A stretch of 64,000 nt of DNA from Streptomyces sp. NBC_01775 (GTDB lineage Bacteria > Actinomycetota > Actinomycetes > Streptomycetales > Streptomycetaceae). Numbering within the stretch: position 1 is the stretch's first letter; each line of letters opens with the position of its first letter. The notes under the pieces are model-generated. The model was not told the DNA's origin, searched no databases, and saw nothing but the letters and a program-made list of their open reading frames with translations. The stretch lies in NCBI RefSeq assembly GCF_035917675.1, contig NZ_CP109104.1, forward strand, positions 8,060,001 to 8,124,000, in the 5' to 3' direction. The translations under genes and the position numbers were made by a program. This document shows, piece after piece, positions 26,061 through 33,693 of the stretch.

Positions 26061-27215
26061 TCAGGTCGCCGAAATCCCTCTCTCGGTGGCACCTTGAACA
26101 CGCTCGGTCAGGGCCCGGTGCAGCACGTAGACGAGGTAGTCCTCGTTGCCCAGGGTCACCCCGAGCCGGTTGCACATCATGTGGGTGAACCCGGCCAGCA
26201 GCGCCCTCCGCGCCTGCTGTGGCCCCACTGGCCGGGCCGCTCCCGTGCCGTCGATGGGAAAGGCCAACTCACCGCGCTCCGCCGCCTCGTCGATGCGGGC
26301 GCGCAGTTCGGCGCCGTGCTCGGCCCAGCGGCGGAGGAACCCGGTGAGGAGTTCGGGCCGCCCGCCGAGCACCCCCGCGTGCAGCGCCTCCACCTTGTCG
26401 CCCAGTGGGCCGGCCATCCGCCGGTACGCGGCGTCGTAGGTGTCGTGGCGCTCCTGGAACTGCGCCTCCCAGTCGGCCATGCGGCCCGCGAGGAAGGCGA
26501 GCGCACGATCCGTGTCCTCCAGCAGCGAGAGGGCGAGGGTGGCCATCAACTGCGCGGCGGTGCCGAGCCGTCCGCTGCCCGTCCGGATGCCGGGGGAGGC
26601 CAGCAGGCCGAGGACCAGGTCGCTGGAGTGCTCCGCGTGCCACTCGGCGATCGCGACTCCCGCCGAACCGCCGTAGCGCTCCAGCTCAGGCTCGTAACCG
26701 AGGTAGGCGAGCGAGTTGTCGGGGCGGCGCGGCATCCGTGTGGTGCCGGGACCGTAGCGCGCGTTCCACTGAGCCTCGGAGAACTCCAGGAGGAAGTGCT
26801 CGCGGTACTGCGCGTCGCTCGGCTGGACCGCCGGATCGGTGGACGAGGGGCAGCGGCGCAGATAGGCACCGACCTCCTCCTCGACGATGCTGGTGAGGGC
26901 GGGTACGGCCGTGAGGGACACGGGCCGGATCCGCAGCCGTACATGTGTGCCTTCCAGCCAGTACCGCAGAAAGTAGCAGCCGTCGGCCAGCCCTTCGCCG
27001 CGCAGCCGCGCGAACAGCGGGCGGACGCAGTCGGACAACAGCGAGTCGCGGTCAGCGCTGTAGTAGACGTGCGCGGACAGCCATTCACCCAGCCTCAGTT
27101 CGGCGGGTGACCGGTCGTCGGCGTTGAGCGGTGTGGCGGCCTCGGGGTGAGGCTCGGTGTGGGCAGCGCCGTCCGGGCGCTCGGCCGCGTGTCGTGCCGG
27201 GGCGGTCTCGGTCAC
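26061..27215 (-). CDS. Thiopeptide-type bacteriocin biosynthesis protein (SpaB_C, glutamate elimination)
   Basis: 384 aa starting at GTG 27215, which overlaps the stop of the LanB gene (GTGA). The N-terminal part has EWLSAHVYYSADRDSLL and GCYFLRYWLEGTHVRLRIR. The middle has YEPELERYGG and AEWHAEHSSDLVLGLL, and the C-terminus FTHMMCNRLGV near residue 343. These are marks of the SpaB_C elimination domain, which removes glutamate from glutamylated Ser/Thr to leave dehydroalanine or dehydrobutyrine. Pyridine synthases of thiopeptides share this fold, so that role cannot be fully excluded, but a split dehydratase needs this elimination partner. Confidence 0.88.
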   Translation of the reverse strand: MTETAPARHAAERPDGAAHTEPHPEAATPLNADDRSPAELRLGEWLSAHVYYSADRDSLLSDCVRPLFARLRGEGLADGCYFLRYWLEGTHVRLRIRPVSLTAVPALTSIVEEEVGAYLRRCPSSTDPAVQPSDAQYREHFLLEFSEAQWNARYGPGTTRMPRRPDNSLAYLGYEPELERYGGSAGVAIAEWHAEHSSDLVLGLLASPGIRTGSGRLGTAAQLMATLALSLLEDTDRALAFLAGRMADWEAQFQERHDTYDAAYRRMAGPLGDKVEALHAGVLGGRPELLTGFLRRWAEHGAELRARIDEAAERGELAFPIDGTGAARPVGPQQARRALLAGFTHMMCNRLGVTLGNEDYLVYVLHRALTERVQGATERGISAT

Positions 27216-29995
27216 CGTGGGACGTCCTTCCGGAGTGCGGGGGCAGTGGCAGGGGCGGTGCTGTGCGGGGTGGCGGGCGCCGCGTCCAGTTCCACGCATA
27301 CTTCCGAGACGTACGCCGCGTCGCCCGCGCGCAGCGGCGCCTCGGTGATGTCGGGCAGCAGCTCGGTGAAGACCACCTCCGCCGCCCCGCGCAGCCGGTG
27401 GTCGAGCAGGGCGAGGGACAGGGGGCTGTCCGCGTCCACCGGCTGCGGCTTGTCGTCGGTGTCCGCACGGGCCATCAACCGCGTCGGCAGCCCGGCCGCT
27501 TGCCACCAGCGGCGCCGGGCCAGGAAGCCGCGCGAGGTCTCCACCGAGGGCTGTGCGTCCGGCAGTTCGGCCCGCTCGAAGCGCCAGGAGCGGCGCGCCA
27601 GCACCAGCGGTCCGCTGCGCAGGCGCGGGCGGCGGTCGGGCAAGGCGGTTCGGTCCAGGCACCTCCACAGGGTGGCGACCGGCATGGACACCGGGGAGAG
27701 CGCCAGCAGCGTGCGCTGGATACGGGGCATCGCCGTGAACACCAGGCAGCCGAGCCACAGCGGAACCACCCGATTGCCCAGGCTCGCCGAGCGCAGTTGC
27801 AGCTCCCCGCTCTCCTCGTCGTCGACCAGGGTCAGGTCCGTGACGGGGATGCGCGCGGACGCCGGCCCGTGCGCGGCTTCGGCGGGGCCGATCAGCCGGT
27901 ACGGCGCCACGGCGGGGCGCAGCGCGAGGTTGGAGGTGTCGTAGCCACCGCTCAGCTCCGCGAAGACGGCGCCGGGCGGCAACAGCCGCTCGTGCCGCGC
28001 GCGCAGCGCCTCGGTCAGCGTGTGTGCGGTCTGTGGCTGGGGCTCGAAGGAGTGGGCAAAGCGGGCGAGTGGCTGCCCGAACCCCGAGTAGGCCCAGTTG
28101 AGTACCGCGAGCGGTGCCGCGTCCCGCTGGGTGGGCTGGACCCACTGGAGGTAGTACGAGTGGCTCCGGGGCAGGGCCGCTGGGCTGTCGGGCAGCAGCG
28201 CCGCTGCCCGGTCCACGACGCTGCCGGGCAGGACGAGTTCGGAGGCGTCGGCGGGCTGGGTGTCGAGTGCGGCGCGCAGGGAGCGGGCGAACTCCTCGTG
28301 GGCCGCACTCAACGCCGCGATCTGCGGGTCCGCGAGGGGGTTGGGGCGCGGCTCGTACGTCCCGTCAGCCGCGAGTGTGCCCAGCCGGGCGCTGGTGTCG
28401 GCCAGCCAACGGCTACACGTGCGGTACAGGTCGTGCGCGAAGCCCGGCACGTCGTCACAGCTCCCGCCGGGCCCGTAGCGAGACCGGAAGTGCGCACGGG
28501 CCAGCAGCCGGTCGCCGAGCAGCGGATCGAACGCGGGCAGCAGCCGGGTGAACTGCCGCAGCGCGGGCAGCGGCCCGTCCTCCCACGCCGCGCGCGAGGC
28601 CGTGCCGGACGCGGCGAGCACGGCGTCCTCGTACACCACCGTACGGGGCACCACCGGGTCCACGCGGCTGAGTCGACGCTGCGCGTCTGCGGTCACGGCG
28701 CGGAGCTCGGCCGTGCGGCGGGACCGCTCCTCGGGTGGTGAGAGGGGGAAGCCGTCGGTGAGGGACCGGAGGCGGTCGAGGTCGTCGGCGAGCCGGGCCG
28801 GCGCACCGGACGCTTCGCCGGGCGGTGCGCCGAGGGCGCGCAGCCGGGACGCCAGCGCCGCCACGGGGTCCGGGTGATGGATGTCGAGGGCGAGTACGGG
28901 GGTGACCAGCACTCCCAGCTCCACCAGCTTGCCCAGAAAGCGGTCGAGGACATCGGGGGGCCTGCGCTCGGGGTCGGCGCTGTGGAGGGTCGCGGCGAGT
29001 TGGGGGAGGGTGAGTCCGTCGCCGGGGGCGGCGTCGAGGAGCCGCAGCGTCTCGTTGACGACCGGGCCTTCCGGGACCCGGCACGGCTCCTCCCGCAGAA
29101 ATCCCGGTGCGCCGATGGCGATGCCGGGGTCGACTCTCCGGTAGCGGCGGCGAATGTAGCTGATGCGCCCGTCCTCGCGGCGCCACCCGCCGACCGCGCG
29201 GAACGGCAGCGCGGCACGCGTGACCGGGTCGCCGAGCGCCGCGTCCGCGATCTCGTGGACGGCGGTGAGGTTGGGACGGGCCCGCAGCAACGGCCGTATG
29301 TCCTCGGCGCCCGACGGCAGGCTGAGCTCCAGGGCCGGACCCGACTCGCTGAAGCGGCCGTGGGCGAGGGAGGTGAAGGTGCTGAAGGGGCTCGTCTTCA
29401 GCGCCGCCCGGTAGGCGTACGAGACGAGTGAGCGCTCCGCCTTCCGCTCGCGCTTGTCCTTGGGGGCCGTGGGGCCGTCCGCCGCCAGGTACCCGGGCAG
29501 GGCGGCGTCGAGGGAGGGTGAGGCCGCCTGGATACCGGCGCGGAGAACGGGGTCGCGGGCGAGGCCGCGCAGGTGGGAGCGGGCTGCGGCGAGTTCGGTG
29601 GCGAGGATCGCCTCGGCCGTGGCGAGCTCGTCGTCGTAGTGACGGCGCAGGGAGAGCCAGCGGGTGACGCAGGGCGGCAGCGACTCGGCAGCCCACTCGG
29701 CCTGGGGCGACGGGGTACGGGCGTTGTGGATGTCGCGGCGCAGCGCGAGCAGGCGGCGCCGGACGGCGGACTCCCCGGTCCGGGCGACGGTTTCGGCGAG
29801 GGCGTCCTCCGCCTCGGTCGCCAGCGCCGCCAACTCGCCCTCCAGCTCCAGTGCATGCCGCGCCCATGCGGCGGTGTCGCGGGTTCGCAGTGGGGTGAGG
29901 GCTTCGATCGGTAGCCCGGCGACGCGGAGGACGAAGTCGGGGGCGAGCGTGAACTCTTCGGAGTGGGATTCGGGGTGGGGAAGGGCGTCGGTCAT
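27212..29995 (-). CDS. Lantibiotic dehydratase LanB, glutamylation half
   Basis: 927 aa from ATG 29995, which overlaps the SagB gene stop. It contains the LanB signature KTSPFSTFTSLAHGRF near residue 200, RISYIRRRYRRVDPGIA and a C-terminal LANB region with PRSHSYYLQW, GYDTSNLALRP and ESGELQLRS. The family uses glutamyl-tRNA(Glu) to glutamylate Ser/Thr of the precursor. The C-terminal elimination domain is missing and is supplied by the next gene, as in thiopeptide and goadsporin systems. It forms the fourth gene of a five-gene overlapping operon. Confidence 0.92.
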   Translation of the reverse strand: MTDALPHPESHSEEFTLAPDFVLRVAGLPIEALTPLRTRDTAAWARHALELEGELAALATEAEDALAETVARTGESAVRRRLLALRRDIHNARTPSPQAEWAAESLPPCVTRWLSLRRHYDDELATAEAILATELAAARSHLRGLARDPVLRAGIQAASPSLDAALPGYLAADGPTAPKDKRERKAERSLVSYAYRAALKTSPFSTFTSLAHGRFSESGPALELSLPSGAEDIRPLLRARPNLTAVHEIADAALGDPVTRAALPFRAVGGWRREDGRISYIRRRYRRVDPGIAIGAPGFLREEPCRVPEGPVVNETLRLLDAAPGDGLTLPQLAATLHSADPERRPPDVLDRFLGKLVELGVLVTPVLALDIHHPDPVAALASRLRALGAPPGEASGAPARLADDLDRLRSLTDGFPLSPPEERSRRTAELRAVTADAQRRLSRVDPVVPRTVVYEDAVLAASGTASRAAWEDGPLPALRQFTRLLPAFDPLLGDRLLARAHFRSRYGPGGSCDDVPGFAHDLYRTCSRWLADTSARLGTLAADGTYEPRPNPLADPQIAALSAAHEEFARSLRAALDTQPADASELVLPGSVVDRAAALLPDSPAALPRSHSYYLQWVQPTQRDAAPLAVLNWAYSGFGQPLARFAHSFEPQPQTAHTLTEALRARHERLLPPGAVFAELSGGYDTSNLALRPAVAPYRLIGPAEAAHGPASARIPVTDLTLVDDEESGELQLRSASLGNRVVPLWLGCLVFTAMPRIQRTLLALSPVSMPVATLWRCLDRTALPDRRPRLRSGPLVLARRSWRFERAELPDAQPSVETSRGFLARRRWWQAAGLPTRLMARADTDDKPQPVDADSPLSLALLDHRLRGAAEVVFTELLPDITEAPLRAGDAAYVSEVCVELDAAPATPHSTAPATAPALRKDVPR

Positions 29996-31692
29996 GGGCG
30001 CTGGGTCCGGTCCGTGGCAGGGCTGGGGGTGAGGGGGGCGTCGAAACGGGGGCGGTCGGGGCGCTCGTGGCCCGCCATGAGGAGGAGCAGCGGCCAGGTG
30101 TCGGAGCCGACAGCCGGGCCGAGAGCCGCGTGGACGGCCTCGTAGTCGAAGCCGAGCGCCGCACCACAGCCGGTACCGAGGGCAGCGGCAGCGAGGTAGA
30201 CCGCCTGCGCGACCGCGCCCACCTCGGCGTTGATCAGCCGGTAGCCGCGCGGCCCCGCAGCCCTCACGACGGCGTGCGGGCGGGCCAGTACGAACAGGGC
30301 CGCGGAGGCCTGTTCGAGGTTGTAGTTGTTGAGCGTGTAGACCCGCTGGAGGAACGGGTGCGGGGCGGGTCCGGGCACCGGGACGAGGGTGTGCGCCGCG
30401 GAGTCGTAGAGGTGGAGCCCGGCCGGCACCCCTGCCACGTGCTGTACGAAGACGGCCAGCCGGGTCAGCGGGGGCGCGGTGGACTCGCGGGGTTCCGCAC
30501 CTGTCCGCAGGTTTCGCCCGGCCGCGGCTGCTTCCAGCAGTGCGGACAAGTCCTCGGCGGCGAGCGGCCGGTGTGCGGAGAATCGGCCGAAGCTGCTGCG
30601 CCGGGCGGTGAGGGCCTCGGTGACGCCGACGGCGAGCGGGGTGGCTGCCGGCAGCGGGACGGCGGAGCTCGCGGACGGATCGGCCGGGGCGGACTTCTCC
30701 GCGGCGCCCTCGGCGAGCGCCCCGGGTGCGGGGGAGGGCCCCGTGTCGTGCGCCGCCGCGAGATGGGCGGCCTCGGCCGCGGGGAACCGCCGGACGGTAC
30801 GGGACCGTTCGGCCAAAGGCGTGGCGACGGGTGGGGTGCGGCTGCCGGAGATCGCGGGCCTGATGTCCTGATCGGCGGCTGCCTTCCCGAGGTCCCCCCA
30901 GGGCAGCGGCACCACGGCCAGGACACTCTCGGTGGCGGGGTCCAGGCCCAGCAGCCGGTCCAGCTCCGGCTCGTCGTACCACAGGCGCGGTCGGAGCTCG
31001 ATCCCACCGGCCGCCGCCCAGGTCTGCCAGGTCCGCAGCAGGCAGCCGAGGTCCATGGTGACGCAGTGGTAGCTGAACTCCCCGTACTTGAAGGCGTTCT
31101 GCCAGAACCGGGCGGTGACGAGGAGGAACTGCTGTCCCGCTGCCGGGCCGCTGCCCAGCGCGTCGCGTACGCGAGGCGAGACGTCGCCCGCGGCGATGCG
31201 GCGGAGGGAGTGCGCGGGCTGGTCGTAGTGGTACACGCCCGGCAGGGGCCCCACCTCCGGGCCGCACACCCAGTAGAACTCGTACGGGTACAGGCCGCCG
31301 CCCGCCGCGCTGCCTCGCGCCCACACCGCTTGTGCGTACGCCTCCTGGCCGCCCTGACCCGGGTTGGCGGTGACCTGGAGCCGACGGGAGAGCCAGCCGT
31401 AGGAGTACCGGAGCATGCCGGCGAGGAGCGGCAAGGTGAAGGCCGCGCCCTGGCCCGGGTGCTGGGCGAGCAGGGCCTCTCCCAGCGGTGGTGGAGGCTC
31501 CGGCGCTGCGTCGGGGAGCGGGAAGCCCGGCACCCCGCGGTAGATCTTGTGGTCCCGGGGCTGGTCCTGCCAGTCCGGCTCGAAGGGCTCGGTCTCCATC
31601 GGTACCGAGGCCCGCCGCAGCACCGCGTCCAGGTAGCGGATGACGGTCTCGACAGGGTCCGCCGCCCTGTCAGGCTCCGCGCTCTCGGGCAC
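29992..31692 (-). CDS. SagB-type azoline dehydrogenase (FMN)
   Basis: 566 aa with two nitroreductase-like halves: an N-terminal one with GGLYPYEFYWVC, GVYHYDQPAHSL, FWQNAFKYGEFSYHCVTMDLG, and a C-terminal one with ARRSSFGRFSAHRPL, GLHLYDSAAHTL, RLINAEVGAVAQAVYLAAAALG. SagB/McbC-type enzymes oxidise azolines to azoles using FMN. The duplicated arrangement is common in actinobacterial clusters. An Ala/Ser/Pro-rich linker joins the halves. It begins 9 bp after the YcaO stop and ends overlapping the LanB start. Its presence predicts fully aromatic thiazoles or oxazoles in the product. Confidence 0.9.
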   Translation of the reverse strand: MPESAEPDRAADPVETVIRYLDAVLRRASVPMETEPFEPDWQDQPRDHKIYRGVPGFPLPDAAPEPPPPLGEALLAQHPGQGAAFTLPLLAGMLRYSYGWLSRRLQVTANPGQGGQEAYAQAVWARGSAAGGGLYPYEFYWVCGPEVGPLPGVYHYDQPAHSLRRIAAGDVSPRVRDALGSGPAAGQQFLLVTARFWQNAFKYGEFSYHCVTMDLGCLLRTWQTWAAAGGIELRPRLWYDEPELDRLLGLDPATESVLAVVPLPWGDLGKAAADQDIRPAISGSRTPPVATPLAERSRTVRRFPAAEAAHLAAAHDTGPSPAPGALAEGAAEKSAPADPSASSAVPLPAATPLAVGVTEALTARRSSFGRFSAHRPLAAEDLSALLEAAAAGRNLRTGAEPRESTAPPLTRLAVFVQHVAGVPAGLHLYDSAAHTLVPVPGPAPHPFLQRVYTLNNYNLEQASAALFVLARPHAVVRAAGPRGYRLINAEVGAVAQAVYLAAAALGTGCGAALGFDYEAVHAALGPAVGSDTWPLLLLMAGHERPDRPRFDAPLTPSPATDRTQRP

Positions 31693-31701
31693 CTGTCCCC
31701 C

Positions 31702-33693
31702 TCACATGAACGGGTGCGGAGCCGGGTTGAGCTCCGCGGCCGTCAGATCGTCAGCACGCAGCCCGGCGCTCCGCAGCGCGGTGCGGGCGCGGGCCATACC
31801 GGGCGCGCGGTGCCCCGCGCCGAAGTCGATCGGCAGCAGGCCGGGCACCAGCACCCGCACCACGCTCGCTCCGACCGCCTGTTGTTCCGGCCCCGTCTGG
31901 TCGACGACGACCGTGTCGAAACCACGCGCGGCGAGCAGATCACGGCAGTGGCGTACGGCGGCGGACAGATCACCGGCGGGTGGTACGCCTTCGCCGCGAT
32001 CGTCCCGCGCGGGGCCCGCACCGCGTTCGTCGTCGGAGAGGGTCTCGGCCGGCGGACGTGCCCGGTCTTCGTCACCGAGGAGGAACGCGGCGTGCCGCGT
32101 CATCTCGGGGAGGCCGTACAGCGCGGCGTGGTCGCCGAGTTCGCGCACCAGGTCGAAGTCCCGCGCCATGGCGCGCAGCCGTTCCAGGTCCTGGACGGTG
32201 CGTTCGGCGAAGCCGGACAGAGAGCTGGCGACCTCGCGTACAGCCGACTCCGCGGCCCGCTCCGGGTCGAACGCGGCGGCGGAGGACAGGCACAGCGCTC
32301 CGGGCCCGCCGTCCTCGCGGGTCGCGACGGCGGTCACGACGGGGACGGGCAGATCGATCCGGTTGTCGAAGAGCCGGAGCCGGTAGCCGCCGCGCCGTAT
32401 CCGCTCGGCGAGGGAGCGCAGCGAAGGGGACCGGCAGCTCTCCACCGCGATCTGAGGCAACCGGGCCCGCCCCAGCCAGGCCACCAGGAACGCGTCCCGC
32501 TCCACCACCTCCAGCAGCCCGTGCAGCACCGCCTCTTCGACGCAGGAGCCGCCCGCACACCCGCTGGAGCTCTGGACCGCGAAGAACGGGCCAGGACCGG
32601 CCAGCCGGTAGTGGACCAACTGCTCGGGTACCAGCACCGGCCGCTCGTCACGCAGCGACCAGCCCCACACCCACGGCAGGACGAGTTCCTCGTCGTACGG
32701 TACGAAGTGCGAGGGCGCTCCCTCGAAGAACGCCGCGTGGGGGAGCCCGCACTCGCGCGGATCCACGGAAGGGTGCCGCAGCCGGGACCGGGCGGCGCGG
32801 ATGTGTACGTCGCCGTCGCGCAGTCCCGCCAGCCGCTCCAGCCCCTCGCACAGGGCCAGGGCCGTGCTGTCCCGGTAGGTGTCGGCGTGCCCGCTCCAGT
32901 GGACGTCCGAGGGGCTGGGTGCGCCGCGGACCGCGAACCGGCCGGTCGCGGGAGCGGTGTTGGCCGCCTCCCGGTCCGGTCGTACGCCGGTGCCGAGCGC
33001 GCCGCACACGGGGTTGGCGAGGGCGTCGGCGGCCCACTCCGGCACGGCCTCCGCGGGGCTCAGCAAGCGGGAGGAACCGGGTCGTGGGACGAGGCCGGGC
33101 CGCAGTGGGACAGGGTCACTTGCGAGGGCGGCCGGGGGAGCGGCCTGTTCCGCCCCGCACCAGGGACACGCGGGGTCGGCCAGCAGCCGTGCACGCTCCA
33201 CCCCGAGGGTGTCCAACGCCAGCCGGTACACGGTGCCCGTGCGGGGGACAGGCGGCTCCCGGTGCCTGGTGGTGAGCGCTGACGTCGCCAGGTGAGCGAG
33301 CATGTCCAGGGCGAAGGGGGTCAGATACGGGTTCGGGGCAGCCGCGTGGAGGGGCGCGGCCGGTCCGCGCTCCAGGGCGTCACGCTCCACGGCGGGGCGC
33401 AGCGTCTGCCAGCGGGTGGCCACGCAGTGGAAGCACGGGCGTCCCGGGTCCGGCCGCGGCGGGCCGAAGGGCCCGAGGAGCGCGTACCTGCCGTGCAGCT
33501 GTACGGGAACGAGAGTGGCCCCCGGTGAGGGGGCGGGCGGCTCTTTCGGGGCTGCGTAGGCGTCGGCCACGCCCAGCAGCCGTACGTGGACGGACCACGA
33601 CTCCGCGAGGCCCGCAGCGTGCAGACGGGACGTCAAGGCTTCCTCGACGCGAAGCCGGTCGATCTCCGGCAGCTCCTCGGTCGTGGCCCTCAC
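31702..33693 (-). CDS. YcaO cyclodehydratase (azoline-forming)
   Basis: 663 aa from GTG 33693, overlapping the previous stop (GTGA). The N-terminal third resembles an E1-like zinc domain with CFHC near residue 87 and CPWC near 176. The YcaO domain follows: ALALCEGLERLAGL, SSGCAGGSCVEEAVLHGLLE with the adjacent ERDA (ATP-binding acidic residues), then ALCLSSAAAFDPERAAESAV. The C-terminus ends NPAPHPFM and thus has a PxPxP motif (PAPHP), a feature of azoline-forming YcaO proteins. The reaction is ATP-dependent backbone cyclisation at Cys/Ser/Thr with the neighbouring leader-binding protein. Confidence 0.93.
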   Translation of the reverse strand: MRATTEELPEIDRLRVEEALTSRLHAAGLAESWSVHVRLLGVADAYAAPKEPPAPSPGATLVPVQLHGRYALLGPFGPPRPDPGRPCFHCVATRWQTLRPAVERDALERGPAAPLHAAAPNPYLTPFALDMLAHLATSALTTRHREPPVPRTGTVYRLALDTLGVERARLLADPACPWCGAEQAAPPAALASDPVPLRPGLVPRPGSSRLLSPAEAVPEWAADALANPVCGALGTGVRPDREAANTAPATGRFAVRGAPSPSDVHWSGHADTYRDSTALALCEGLERLAGLRDGDVHIRAARSRLRHPSVDPRECGLPHAAFFEGAPSHFVPYDEELVLPWVWGWSLRDERPVLVPEQLVHYRLAGPGPFFAVQSSSGCAGGSCVEEAVLHGLLEVVERDAFLVAWLGRARLPQIAVESCRSPSLRSLAERIRRGGYRLRLFDNRIDLPVPVVTAVATREDGGPGALCLSSAAAFDPERAAESAVREVASSLSGFAERTVQDLERLRAMARDFDLVRELGDHAALYGLPEMTRHAAFLLGDEDRARPPAETLSDDERGAGPARDDRGEGVPPAGDLSAAVRHCRDLLAARGFDTVVVDQTGPEQQAVGASVVRVLVPGLLPIDFGAGHRAPGMARARTALRSAGLRADDLTAAELNPAPHPFM

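Noticed and set aside
26061..27215. SpaB_C protein as a thiopeptide pyridine synthase
   Set aside because: The LanB gene lacks an elimination domain and needs this partner. The YEPELERYGG and AEWHAEHSS patterns fit elimination domains, so the simpler reading was kept.
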